64,000 nt of DNA, from NCBI RefSeq assembly GCF_000002985.6, contig NC_003284.9, positions 16,058,001 through 16,122,000 of the forward strand. Reading direction: 5' to 3'. This stretch comes from Caenorhabditis elegans. Its lineage: Eukaryota > Nematoda > Chromadorea > Rhabditida > Rhabditidae. The notes under the pieces were generated by a model that did no database searches, had not been told where the DNA came from, and saw nothing but the letters and a program-made list of their open reading frames with translations. The position numbers and the translations under genes are program-made. This document shows positions 17,669 to 29,866 of the stretch, in pieces (within the stretch, counting starts at the first letter, position 1; each line of letters opens with the position of its first letter).

Positions 17669-17862
17669 TTTTGAATGGACACTTTTAGGCTTAGAAGCTG
17701 GGCTGAAATAGTGAAAAAATGCTTTTGTTTTGATGGCTTTATATATATGACTATGGGAGAGTATTTTAAAATGGCCAACGATAAAAATAAAAACGTAAAA
17801 AACAACATGAGTATGTCTCCAAGAAAACCAATTTAAGAACAAAACGCGAGAAATTTTAAATT

Positions 17863-17976
17863 TTCAGAATGATGATTCTGGCAATGGGCTCGGGGTGAGT
17901 TTTCATGCGAATCGTTTGTGCGGATCGAATTACCACTTTTGGGGGCGACTGACGTGCGCTACCGTGGGAACCTGTT
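17863..17976 (-). other. Possible terminal exon, unassigned
   Basis: After a TTGAAACAG acceptor the frame SHGSARQSPPKVVIRSAQ... runs 36 codons to a TAA, with moderately good codon use. I found no upstream exon to join it to between here and 18.8 kb. Confidence 0.25.
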
Positions 17977-17979
17977 TCA

Positions 17980-18789
17980 AGAACACAGAGATAATGGGAT
18001 GTTTTTAGGAAATTGAGATGATTGGAATAGTGAACCAAAAAAAACTATGGCGAAAAACGATTTTAACAGAACTGTAAATAGGGAAATCAAAGACACACAC
18101 ATATTTACAATAAATGTGTTTAATCAGTAAACGTTAGGAAGAAACTTTTTCAGTTCCTCATTACTATGCGAGTGAAAATTATCAATATTTTTCATTGGTG
18201 TCATTTAAGGAAAACTAGAATTACATCGGTATCTTGAAGTTTGTTCTGGACTACAGAAAAATGCGTAATATCTACTACATATTCAAAATGACTCTGCAGA
18301 AGCCTAACACTGAAACATTAAACTGATAGGGGGGACCATTACTACTGTGAACTTATTGAAATAGTCTGATAAGTCTACAGAAATCTAAAACACAATAAAC
18401 CAGCCTGTCGAAAACATCAAAGCTTTTTATTACTTACCAATTAAAAATTGTGGCTCATAGTCGTTCTGAGAAAATGTTTCCAACTAAATTAACAAAACAA
18501 ACGATTTAATTTAAAAATCGTTGTGGTTCAGAATATTTACACGATTCACTAGAATGAGCACGGCTAATGTAATTATATTACTCCAACTGACCAAACAATC
18601 CAAGAAAAGCGACCAAAGGCGTTTCTTTGTTGAATACTAGTTACATCATTCTTAACCTATTCGTTTATATTTTCTGATAACAAAATTCGTGATAAAGTTT
18701 CAAGAAGTGATGACATTCATAAATGTGAATGACAAAATGTCGATTTCTTGGTAAAATAAAAACTTCAACACTGGGTGATACAAAAAGCG
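17980..18789. other. Non-coding spacer
   Basis: It is AT-rich, with no gene or repeat that I can support. Confidence 0.4.
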
Positions 18790-18844
18790 TTTATTCAGAG
18801 TGACAAGGACATGGTTAGTCAAATACAGACAAATGAAGTAATAG

Positions 18845-21697
18845 TTAGATTTCGAAGCAGGAACGCCCGAAGAACATTCGGTTGAAGGCGGACGGAACCC
18901 CCTGGGCGGCGAAGTTCTGAATAATTCAATTTTGTGTAACTTAAGCTAAATTCTTTTTTTTTTTGATCCAGGTTAGGCTCCTTCATTTTTCTGACGTAAA
19001 CTCTGGAATTTTTCAAAGACAAAAAAGACCTGGGAGAAAAATTTTATGCACATTTTTTAAAATAGAACCCTTTTAGTGAAAGGTGCATGTTTCATAAGCA
19101 TATTTTTTGAGAAAAATGGTCTGAAGTAACAAAATATTATCTTCAATTTTCATATTAACCCTGCTCATGATACTTATGATACGATTACTCTTTTTTGTTC
19201 AAATTTCCAATTTTCTCCAATTACCTCTGGTGGCGGGAGTGTGTAGATCGTTCTGTAGCACACCGCGGGAATATGATCTGATCCCACTGAAAATTCATAC
19301 TCATACATATCTACAGGAAAATACTCAGTGTGTACCAATTCTTTCTGAAAGTCGTCTTAAAGACCGATCTCTTCGGCGGGACTCTGGTGCCGGAATATGC
19401 TGAGAGATCCAATTGTTCTCAATTTCTAAAGCAGGCACAATTTTGTTATGAGATTTTTAAGTTTTTAAAGGGAATAAGTAAATTATTCAAATTCATGTGG
19501 GTACCTCTTTGTTGAGTTTTGTCAACAGCAGTCTCTAATGCAGTTCGTCGACTTCGTCGGGTAGCATTTACAACCTGAAATAAGAACGAAGAAAATGAGC
19601 AAAATTTGATTGAGATTCCTTGCAGGTGATTTTTTCGCTGCGGCCGACACTTTTCGGGTTCCGCGCCGCACTACACAGGAGGCGCGGCCTGTGCAACTGA
19701 GATCAAATTAGAAGATTGAAATGAAGGCGCAATGTTCAAAATAAACTTGTCATTTTTCTCGAGAGTTAACAACCCTGATGCTCACAAAAAAGTAAGTAAA
19801 GAAATTTTGCAGCTGAAACGAAAAAAATGATTTCTTTCTAGTTAGAAAAAAGCTGAAAGTGGCTGAAAGCTTAATAAGTTTTTTTCCAGACATTACATGC
19901 ATACAGTTTTGTGTCTAGATATTAAACTAATACCCTTTCCAAAAATCATGTCTTCCTTCCTTTATTCAATTTTATCAGTTTCCAGTCGTTTCTCTGAATC
20001 AAAGAAGTCAATCCTTACAATATTTTGAGCAAAAATTAAAAAGATTATCTCTAGTAGATAATCTTTTAACACTTTTAAATTTTTTCAAAAAAAAAAGTCT
20101 GTCTACACACGTTTAAATCCAATAATACTGGAGCTTTTCATACCTGTTGCGAAATATTTGGCGTTTCCGTGGCTCTTTTCTGGCTCGTCGCTCGCCCACG
20201 AACCGGCGATTTGGCGCCTGGGACAGGGCTCATTGGTTCGTTCAGAAGTTGTCGGATTGCCAAGCAGGAATCTGAAACAAAAGTGGGGATGTGAAATTTT
20301 GAATGAGGAACTACATTTACCTAGTAGCTGGTAGTTAATGACGGTTCCGAAAAATGCATTCTTGCGTTTGCAGAGGGGACAGCTTCTGGAAACGTTGAGC
20401 ACTTTAGTTTTTAATTGAAATCTGCAAACATACACAATTTTTGATTGGCACTTCAAACATATCGAATGACCACAAAATCCAACACAAGGACGATGAGAGT
20501 TGTCGTCTGAAATCAAAATTGATTTTGTAAAACAAAAAAACACAGATTTTAAAATCCACCACCACTTTTTGACAACGCTTATGTATTTTGACAAAAAATA
20601 CCATTTGTTATTTTTTTGTTTGCAGTTTCTGGGTAAAATTCGCGTAGATCACAGTTTATTTATCACTCTAAACGTATTTCTGTTCATTTTTTATTGTGAT
20701 CTACAAATTCATCGTGGTCTACGCGTGATCTACACGAATTTTACACAAAAAACTCACTAAATAATGACTAAACGCGCATCAGGATCATACCACATACATG
20801 CGCCTCCCTTTGAAATCGTAGAAGTGGAAAAACAAATGCACTGTAGGTAATTGTTTGCCAGCGGCCGACACTTTCCAGGTTCCGCACGACACTATACAGA
20901 GGATCATGGTGGTTAGTGGCGTGAGACCGGCGAAACCCCGATAGTGTCCGGGGCTGCCAAATAACTACATATCGCACTGCGTATTTTAATGTGTGAGGTG
21001 CTGGGGCGCAGCTCTTCGCAGCCTTTTTAGCAGCCCTAGTTTTGCAGACTATGCTGGTTCCAACAAGCATTCGTGTACTTTTGTAGTAGTGAAAAAATAT
21101 CATCCATTTTCAAGTTTTTTGTACCATATTGGTTTAGTGATGGTCTTTTGCCTAGCCTAAAAATGCGATTAAAAATCAAACTCAAACAAATGCCATATTT
21201 TCTCTATAAATTTTGCCCTCCCGTTGATGTACTTTGAAATATTTGTTCATTCTAGGGCTCCCATAAGATCGCCGCAACGGCCTCACGGCATCACACATGT
21301 ATCCAAATGTGTAGTGCGGCGCGGATCCCCAAACGTGTCGGCCCTTCCAAATAACTACATTTTCGGACAACGTTGCGCACACACCAAGCTGCCCGTTTCA
21401 CGCCAAACTGCGGAACCTCGATCGTGTCGGCCGCTTCCAAATAACTATCTTGCGCACTTCATTGCACACACACACCTGGTTCATTCTGAAAATATCAGCG
21501 AATAACTAACTGAAAATGTGCAGAAAAATTTACAACGTTGTGTTTTCAGCTGACAGTTTTCAAACAAACTAATTAAAAAAAAAAAACATTACTCATTCTG
21601 AAATTTTTAAGAAGTACAGAAACTACATAACTACTAACAACCTACCATAATCCTCCAAACACGTGGGACATCTCGAAAAATCAACATTAGGCAGCAT
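18845..21697 (-). CDS. RING-finger protein, likely E3 ubiquitin ligase
   Basis: The eight exons are 21697-21646, 20506-20434, 20385-20321, 20271-20144, 19574-19505, 19425-19336, 19286-19225 and 18916-18845. All junctions are GT/AG and in frame, giving 203 residues. The N-terminus is a complete C3HC4 RING: CPTC (10-13), then CGHSICLKC, then CPLC, encoded across exons 1-3. The RING binds two zinc ions and usually recruits an E2. After it come ELISQ-type linker residues (LAIRQLLNEPMSPVPG), a very basic middle (TRRSRR, SRRRDRSLRR) and a conserved-looking tail (VCYRTIYTLPPPENF, then GVPSAFNRMFFGRSCFEI) written in preferred codons. AATAAA lies at about 18795-18790. The 1.1 kb first intron carries two copies of the GC-rich interspersed repeat. 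The nearest family relative cannot be named from sequence alone. Confidence 0.88.
19641..19695. repeat. GC-rich interspersed repeat, single core
   Basis: It carries GCGGCCGACACTTTTCGGGTTCCGCGCC, the core (shown here as two overlapping parts: GCGGCCGACACTTTT and TCGGGTTCCGCGCC) of a family found nine times in the window. It lies in intron 4 of the RING gene. Confidence 0.75.
20633..20744. mobile_element. Small foldback element in RING gene intron 1
   Basis: The end GTAAAATTCGCGTAGATCAC is matched by GTGATCTACACGAATTTTAC. A second inner GTGATCTAC/GTGGTCTACGCG pair lies near the right end. Confidence 0.75.
20840..21065. repeat. GC-rich interspersed repeat (CGGCCGACAC family)
   Basis: It contains GCGGCCGACACTTTCCAGG and the opposed copy GTGTCCGGGGCTGCCAAATA. 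It lies in intron 1 of the RING gene. Confidence 0.8.
21250..21475. repeat. GC-rich interspersed repeat (CGGCCGACAC family)
   Basis: It has two GTGTCGGCC...TTCCAAATAACTA blocks about 110 bp apart, followed by GCACACACAC. It lies in intron 1 of the RING gene. Confidence 0.8.
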
Positions 21698-21699
21698 AT

Positions 21700-22620
21700 C
21701 GTCAGCAGCAAATGAAAGTGGCGACGGACTGCAGTGATGCCACTCCTCACAGAGCCCATAAAATCACCAATAGCAACAAAGCTTCAACAAAAAATTTGTA
21801 TAGATGTCTATGTGTCTCCACTTCACGTCATGCTGGTAGTGGGAAACCTTTGAGGAATCACTTCCAACCAGCCAGCTGATTCTTATATTTGGAATATGGA
21901 ATTTTGAGAAAGTGTATGTATCTCAGAAATTTAAAAGCAGTTTTGGAATGAACTGGAATTACGAAGTTGTCAGATAGTTGCACGGATTAAGATGGGAATT
22001 AGAATTGTAGATTATTGATTTAGTTGTATAAAAAATTACATGTTATCACGTAGCAATTATTCAAAGAAATACCGGAAGTCGAAAAAGCGGAAGTTAATAA
22101 TAAGGAACACCTCGCATAAGTCACAAAAACAAAAATCAAATCAAAACCTTCATCGCAATGATCAAACGTTGTCATCCAGGAAAACCTATAGGGGTTAATG
22201 ATCAAAAACAGTTATTGGAAAAAAGTGTGAAAAATAAAATAACCGACGTCAAAAAACATAGAACATTTAATGTTTTCTGCAGTTCAAAAACTCATGTTAT
22301 TGAAGTGTTTCTTCTACAAGACGGTACTAAAATAGAGATCAAATTTTGAAGAAGTCTTAAGTTGGTTCAAAAAACTGCCGTCACAAATATATGGCTTGAC
22401 GCGTAAAGTTTGCAAGGGGAAAGTTTGTGCAAATCCAGAAAAAAACACATTTGAGATCCAGGGAATCATTTAGTTATTATTTTAAAGTTAACCTTGTTAT
22501 TAATTTAGTTAGCTCTTATTTTTTCACATTTTGGAAAGGACATAATCTATAAACTTCTATTTGCCAACCGTGATTAGCCACTTTTATATTAAATATTTCA
22601 GAAATACAGTATAGATTATT
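21700..22620. other. Upstream of RING gene, no clear gene
   Basis: The RING frame stays open upstream of the ATG to about 21760, so a slightly longer N-terminus is possible. A 63-codon ORF at 22158-22349 (+) has no supporting splice or family signal. Confidence 0.4.
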
Positions 22621-23183
22621 AGATTTGGCTTTAACAAGCTAGGCGCTGAGCAAAAAAATATTGAAAAAAAAACAGTACCGGTTCAAAGGAGGAATTAGAA
22701 ACTGCTTGGCAGACTAACGGTTCGGACGATTTTGAACGTTTAGACTCAAAATGGGCTCAAGTAAGCTAATTTCGTAACGAAACTGCTCAAAAATTTTTCA
22801 AAATTTTTCATGACGGTTCAATATTACGAAAAAAAATTCGAATTTTGGTATATTATCTCATCAAATTTCGTTTATTAAATTCATTGAAATTGGTAACCTA
22901 CCGGCTTTAGATGTACTTTAATGAAAGAAATTAAATGAGATCCGACGCAGGAAAGTTGGCGAAAATCGAGATTTTAGCTAAAATCTGTGTAATTTTTCGA
23001 AATTTTGAACAGGCATAAAAAAGTGTGCAAAAACTTTTTTGAGCAGTTTCGTTACGAAATTCGTTCAATTGAGCATATTTTGAGTCTAAACATTTAAAAT
23101 CGCCCAAACTTTCAGGCTTCCCTTAAAGTTTGCCGTTTGATAAGCGGGTCACATTTTTTGCTCAGAAGCCTAGGACCAAATCT
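22621..23183. mobile_element. Foldback element, about 560 bp
   Basis: The outer ends AGATTTGG-CTAGGC-CTGAGCAAAAAA (left) and their reverse complement (right, about 23150-23183) match. An inner pair around 22725-22795 and 23035-23110 includes GAGCAGTTTCGTTACGAAAT in opposite orientations. It has no coding capacity. Confidence 0.8.
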
Positions 23184-23658
23184 GTTCATCAGATAGAATA
23201 TTTTCACATACCTGGTCAGTATTTAAAAAAATTTTAAAAAATTTGAATGATACGTGTTTTGAAAAAAAAAAGGATCGCTGGAAATGATCCAAACCCAGCG
23301 CGGACCGTGATCTACATATGTGCGCACTTACAATAAGCGCTAAAACTCAAAAAAGCGAACTATATCGTGTTTGAACAAATATTCAATTTAGCGAATTGGC
23401 GATTCTCCTAATATGTATAAGTGTTTTGTAATGCCACGAGGAACTAGAAATTTGTTATGAAACGTCAATTAGTTATTTAGGCTTAATGTAGTCTAGGTAC
23501 ATTAAGCCTCATTCAAAACGATTAGTTGATAATCTTGTTATTTAACCAAAAATAGATACATTATGTTAGAAAATTGCAAAATTTGAAAAATCTAGTATGA
23601 CAATCTGAACATCAAACTTAGTTCTTATAGAAAAACCTTATCTCTATTTGAACAAATT

Positions 23659-23836
23659 CACGTGGTGTCAAAGCGTCCCATTTTGGTTTGATCTTCGAAA
23701 AGTGCGGGAGAAGGGACGCAGACTTTTCAACTAATTTCGCATGGTTAAGAGTGTGCTGTCGTTACACTTTCCTGTAGGGAAAAATTCCCGAATTTTTTGT
23801 AGATCAAAACGCAATGAGACAGCCTGTCACCACGTG
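23659..23836. mobile_element. MITE, CACGTGGTGTCA family
   Basis: The ends CACGTGGTGTCAAAGCGTCC and the inverse GACAGCCTGTCACCACGTG match. Inside lie opposed TTTGATCT and AGATCAAA blocks. It is one of five copies in the window. Confidence 0.85.
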
Positions 23837-24402
23837 CAAAGTTGAAGTCAACTATCCACTGGTCATGTATCAACTACAACAAATGTATGCCAAGGTTTTA
23901 CCAGACAAAAATTTTCTTTTAGAGCATCCTATACTCCCAAAAAAGTTTAAACCCTGCAACTTTGAATTGATGTTACTGGAGGTCTTTGCATGTTTCGATG
24001 ATCGGTGATACTGAATGTTTGTTCAACATAAAACTTCTTGTTAACACCACATTCTTCCTCAATTTCTTAAACTTTTTTTCCTACCAAACCATACAACTCC
24101 CCTAGCTCGTCGAGCTCGCCGAGCTCTTTGAGCAATCACCATTTCGAATTTCTATTTCAGTCTTTTGGTGAACTGCCATAGACACTTGGAGGGCACAGCA
24201 TGCCATTGTTGACAGAGGGGCGTTGCGAACAACAAATAATAGTGAAGTTTGTTAGGATCATCCATACTTACCTTTAACTTTCCTTTTTTTCTTTTTTTTT
24301 CTGTTGAAGAGTCATCCAATCCCGCCCATTTTCTAAATATATGTTAAGATAGATCATTTCGAAGTAAAAAAAACTAGTTTTGTTTTTGGAGCTAAGTGGT
24401 AC

Positions 24403-24409
24403 TATAAAA
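24403..24409 (+). promoter_or_regulatory. TATA box
   Basis: TATAAAA lies 43 bp before the start codon at 24453. This suits direct transcription of the following secreted-protein gene without a long leader. Confidence 0.55.
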
Positions 24410-24452
24410 GAGAATCGACATTTTTAATTTCTTTATCAGTTCTGCTACAACA

Positions 24453-27400
24453 ATGCTTTCTACACTACTTTTAGGTAAATATTCTACATTCATTTTTTAT
24501 TTAAAGTTGGAGTACCGCCAGTAGGGAAATTGTTAAAAACCACTCCATTGGTCCCAAAATGACCAAATATCACATATAAACTTTTCAAAAATTTTTGGAA
24601 CTATTTTTATTCACTCTCAAAGTGACAACTACTCAGTTTTTGCCACTCATATTTTGGAAGTCGACCAAAAAAAAAGTTTTTTCTACATTTTTTTACTTTA
24701 ATTTTGTTTTAATTATTAATATTAAAACATTGTAGGGGTCGGGACATGCGACATTGTTTCGGAATTTTTCAAAAACTCATATTTTTCAAAACTTCTGCAA
24801 TTTGCCAAAACTTTTGACCGGAAATTATGAAAAAATCAAAAAATTTCTGTAGTGTTTTATTTTGATATTCGGTTGTTTTGGATTATTATAAGTGTATTTA
24901 GACAAAAACGCCACTGGCGCTACTCAACCTTTAAAGCAAACCATTTTCAAAATACATATTCTACTGACAGTTTTTCTATTAGTCTAATTAATTAATCCAT
25001 TTTCATACAAAACTAGTGACAGTAGGTAATAGGGATGCAATTTAAATAGAGGTACTAGCAGGAATTGAAAATTTTACCAAATTTCAAATTACACTTTTAT
25101 AAATTTGCAATAAAAAAAACCTTTATTAAAAAAAATTACCGGAACTGTTCATTACAAATTCTAAAATACAAAACTTATTTTTTAAACATCTCAATTGTCT
25201 ATAGGATTAGTTAAGAAAATATTCAATTACTTAGAGTTATAAAAATAATTTGAAAAAAGATAGAATATTTGAACTAAATTTTTTGTTTTGATATCAAAGT
25301 CGAATTTCCAGTTTGCCTTTCTGCATTCATTGCCATTGTCCAGTGCCAAAATGCTTACGGGAACATTTATGGATATGATACCAGTAATACTGGAAACTCG
25401 AACAATGGACCATTTTTGGTGCAAAACCCGAACTATCAGTTTTTGAACGATCAACTAGCTAACGAATATTCTCAAACTTATCTTGAGGAACTTCGAAACT
25501 ACGAACAGCAGAGTAAGTTTCCAGAAAAAAATCTCTAAATTTGAAATCATAAAATCATAAAATTTTCAGCAAACCCTAGCTCATCTGGAGGAGTCATTAC
25601 AAGCTCATCAAGTGTCCCTGCCAATGGGTACTATACCGGTCCAGCACTCTCAAATGACCAACAGAATAGTGTAAACTACCAGCAAATAGTACAGCGTAAC
25701 CCGTCAGCGTACTCAAACACGGGCTCATCAAGCAGCAACATTTATGGATACAACTACAATTCTGGAAGTAGTGGAAGTCAGGCAACTGGATCAAATTCCT
25801 ACAGTAACAATGCCCAGTATTCAGGTGGGAGAGCAAGACGATTTGCGGAATTTTTAATTTACGACTCATGAAAGTATTTTAATTGTTTGAAAATCTGTTT
25901 TCTGTAACTATTTTGACTAAAGATTTTTGAAAATAAAGTAGCAAAAGATGGGTTTTTAAAAATTCATTATGGAACCAAAATCTTTTTTTTCTTGAGTAAG
26001 CTGATACCTAGCAGAAGAGAACAGTTGTTGAAAATTTAACGTAAATTACTAAATTGCTTTAAACTTTTTTGTGGATATTTTTGGCAAGCTTTGAAGCAAG
26101 TTTCCTTTAGCTTCACACTATAACAACGGTGATTTTCTAATACCAAAAACCTGATTCCCAAATTTTAATTTTTCAAAATAGGTTGTTCAGGAAAAATTTA
26201 AAAGTTCACATTTTTTTGATACTGTCAAAAATTCTGGCAATTCCAAATTCTTTTTGGTAAATTGGTCAAATCAAACTTTTTTTCGAATGTTTTAGAGCTA
26301 AATATTTCTGAGATCAAATTTTAATGTTATTAAAAATACAACTAAAATAATTTTATTCAAACCTCTATAAAATAACTTTCCAGCTCCAACAAACCCTCAG
26401 CCATACATCTATCCCTTTGGCCAATTTGCTCCAGCAGGATCTTCCAGCTCCAACCCAGTGCTCCGTGATCAGAATTCCAACATCTACACCTCTACCATGT
26501 CCCCGACTTCATCAGGTACCAACAATATTGGAACCGGCAATGCGTATACCGGACGTACCTACACGTTGTTCGACCAACCACAAAACTCTCAAACCGGATA
26601 CGTGAGTGCTTCTGACCTCAAGACCACTCGTCTTCGTGATCAACCACCACCAGCCAACTTGAACCTTCGTGGAACCGGACCACTCCCAGGACCAATGCTC
26701 ACCAGCGCCAATGCGAATTCTCAGTTGTTCCGTGATGCTGGAAGTAATGATATCTACTATGGAAATGCTAATACCAACAACTACAACAATAACAATAACT
26801 ACAATAACAATGGCCAGCAAACCTACAGGTTCTCTTCAAGATTTTTTGATGTTGCTGGAAATAACACTGAAATGTATTACCCTTATCGGTGAGTGGTAGA
26901 ATGCACTCACTCACCGTTCAATCAAGCAAAGCTTTTTAAATTAAAATTTTGGTGACTCTCTTTTTGCAGAGCATTGAGCAAAAATTTTGTCAAATTACGT
27001 TAAAGCAACACTTAAAATTTTTTTATTATTTCAGCACTTCTACCAATTGGCAAAACAACCAACTAGGAGTATCAAACTCAGGAGCTCCTGGGTCCGGTGT
27101 TCAGTTCGATCAATCCTTATCCTCTACAACAATGAGTCCGACCGGTAGATAAAAAAGCACTTGAAACTCACAATATGCCACGATTTTGCCACAATATCAC
27201 ATCATCATTACAAATGACAACTCCCTGCCAACTCCCACTCGTTCACTTTTACGTTTTATTTGCCTTTCAAACCCTCACCGCAATTGTCCCCTCTCCGACT
27301 GTTTTGTAAATAAACGGTCTACTCCCTCAACTAACAAAAGTCAATACTTACTCAAACATGTCAAAAAAAACTTTTTGTTTAGCAAGATGCGCCCTTTCCG

Positions 27401-27674
27401 ATCCCTACTGGTGCCAAGAATATGTGCAAATCTATTTGAGTTCCCGCCAACAATATCAGGGAATATCGACTCAAGTAAGATGATAGCACTGACCAAAAAT
27501 ATGTTGGCACTGACCAAATTAAAAACATTTCACTTAAAATGAGAATTTTAATTAACTTCCTACCTTTAAATTTTGGTCTATTTTCAGCAATCCTGCCCAT
27601 CTCTGATCGCTTCTCTGACTGAGAGCTACAATGGTTGTTGCACTGCTGTTCGAGCCGCCGGCTGCTCCATGTAA
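24453..27674 (+). CDS. Secreted Asn/Ser/Gln/Tyr-rich protein with Cys-rich tail
   Basis: The exons are 24453-24474, 25312-25512, 25570-25824, 26384-26888, 27035-27144, 27383-27474 and 27588-27674. All are in frame with GT/AG sites, giving 423 residues. A signal peptide (MLSTLLLVCLSAFIAIVQCQ) is split by intron 1. The long middle is low-complexity: Asn, Ser, Gln, Gly and Tyr-rich, with SSGG, NTGSSSSN and NNYNNNNNYNNN runs. This suggests a structural or matrix protein outside the cell. The last two exons add a small Cys module (RCALSDPYWCQEYVQIYL; CPSLIASL and NGCCTAVRAAGC). If exon 5 is not spliced at ACCG|GTAGAT, translation stops two codons later at 27152, leaving a 366-residue form without the Cys tail. 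TAATAAA overlaps the final stop. A TATA box precedes the start. I do not recognise the family. Confidence 0.85.
24501..24934. mobile_element. MITE, TTAAAGGTGGAGTAGCGCCAGT family, in intron 1
   Basis: The left end is TTAAAGTTGGAGTACCGCCA and the right end CACTGGCGCTACTCAACCTTTAA. It is one of four similar elements here. The TTAA at both ends suggests a TTAA target. Confidence 0.8.
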
Positions 27675-29443
27675 TAAATATGTGGGAATAATTGGCTTTT
27701 GTGGCCCTCTTTTCAAATTCTGGTTGCCGGTTTTTTTTTGTGCGTTATATGAAAGCGTTGTGATGTATATACGAGAATGAATCATTCATTTTTTTGTTGC
27801 AAATTAAGTTCATTGCTTTTTTTAATTGAACTTGGAAAACATTGGCAAAGTTTTAAAACAATTATGAAATACTATTTGTTTGGATCGAATGGCAGTAAAT
27901 GAATAATGGGAGAAAATTTTAGAAGATACTTTATATTTACATTTTTGAATATTTTTTGCTGAATTTTACAAGTTGTTAATTCATTTTTTTTTTGAAAAAT
28001 AGTCATACTATGAAAAATAAACTACTTCGAGAACTTCATAGTTCAGAATTCAATACAAACAATTTTGATGACGAATTTTCCCAAACAATTACCAATATTT
28101 GTTCTTATACAATTGTTTTTTTCAGCAGAATATAAAACTTTACAAAAATATGTGTGTTTTTTATTTCATTTTTTTCTTTTTCAACAATTATGCGTTGTTC
28201 CGCTTTTCACTATTTTCTTCACCAACTTTCCCCACAATTAATAACGTCATAATATTCAGAGAAGGAGGTAAAAAAGGTCATTATCGCACCTAAACCAACG
28301 ATTATCCTTTCCTCCGTCTTACAATTTTTACTCCACTCATCATCAAAAATTTTGATTTTTGTGTCTTTTTAGGAATTTGTGACCGTCACACATTTTTGAA
28401 GTGTACGTTTTCAATGAGGTATAAAGTTTAGTTAGCGGTGCAGATAATACTTTTTTGAATCTTTTTTAAACTTGTTTTTTGGTAGCTATCATTATCGTTA
28501 CTCGAAGCTAATTTGACTAAAAAAGCAACTATTTTCTAACCGTAAATTTAGGATATTTGGACTGCAAAAATATGAAATAATTTTTGACAATTTTTCGTTC
28601 AAAATTTCACAAGATTGAGCAAAAAAATCGTTTATTTATTGTGAACCTTTGAGAAAAAAATTTGACTAGGGGATATATTTTTGAACAGTAAGCAAATAGG
28701 CTTTCCATCTGACATTTAAATTTTTAAATTGTTGTAATAAAACCGAATTCAAACCACTAAACAGTCACACTGTTGATTTTCGTACCTTAACTTTTGATGT
28801 TCTAGCCTATCTGCCTAATTTGAACTAGGATGAGTCAGTGTGATTTTCTGTAAATGTGTGTAGTCTCTGTCTGCGCAGACATTTCGTTTCATCGGTCACA
28901 TACAAATAGCCCGGGGGTCTCGCCTCCTAAACATCGTACACTTTCTCCAACACCATTCACACTTCCTATATTGTCCATTTTATGTTTGTTTGAGCTAGCT
29001 AGCCAATGGCTCTTATCGAAACTTACTGCTTGGGGGGAGTATGTATAGTTGTTTTGCACCTGCAAAAGAGTTTCACTAGGTTTCAAGTATATTTTTTTGT
29101 GCTTTTATATTTGCTTTCAATTTATTTTTTTTCACATGGAACAACTTTGATCGAATGTTGGAAAAGAAACGGTGTTTTTTTTTGGAACCTGAATTAATGT
29201 GAAACATCAACACAAGATACTTTATGTCACTTAAACTTTTTTAAATGTTTTTTTATTGGATTCATCAAAAACAAAAAGCCAACTTACCATTTTTTTAAAG
29301 AAAAAAGTTCCGCTGAAATAAAACTTAATGAAACATACCATATTTTTTGTTTAGAACGATTTGCAAATGCTTTCTATGTACATAGGATAGCCAAATTTCA
29401 AACTTTTCTCAACAGCTACTGTACCTTTTGTCAATTTCACTAC
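27675..29443. other. Non-coding spacer
   Basis: It is AT-rich. I see no exon with gene-like codon use and matching splice sites. The ORF near 28854 is short and has no support. Confidence 0.4.
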
Positions 29444-29866
29444 TTAAAGGTTTAGTAGCGCCAGTTGGAATTTTGTCTTAATACACTTATAATAATTTAA
29501 AGCAACTAAATATCATAATAAAACACTCCAAAAAATTTGGATTTTTCATAATTTCCGGTCGAAGTTTTGGCAAATTGCCAAATTTTGAAAAATATGAGCT
29601 TTTGAGGAAATCCAATGCAATGTCGCATGATTCGACCTCTACAATGTTTTAATACGAATAATTTAAATAAAAAATTACAGAAAAAAAATGTAGAAAAATT
29701 TTTTTCCTTGGTCGACTTCCAAAATTATCAATGGCAAAAACTGAGTAATTGTCACTTTTTGACGGTAAATAAAAAATTTTCAAAATTTTTTTGAAAAGTT
29801 TTATCATGATATTCGGTCATTTTTGGAACCATAGAGATGGTTTTTAACAATTCCCTTAACCTTTAA
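29444..29866. mobile_element. MITE, TTAAAGGTGGAGTAGCGCCAGT family
   Basis: The left end is TTAAAGGTTTAGTAGCGCCA and the right end CCTTAACCTTTAA. The interior matches 24501-24934 in reverse orientation (for example GTCGACTTCCAAAATTAT). Confidence 0.8.
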
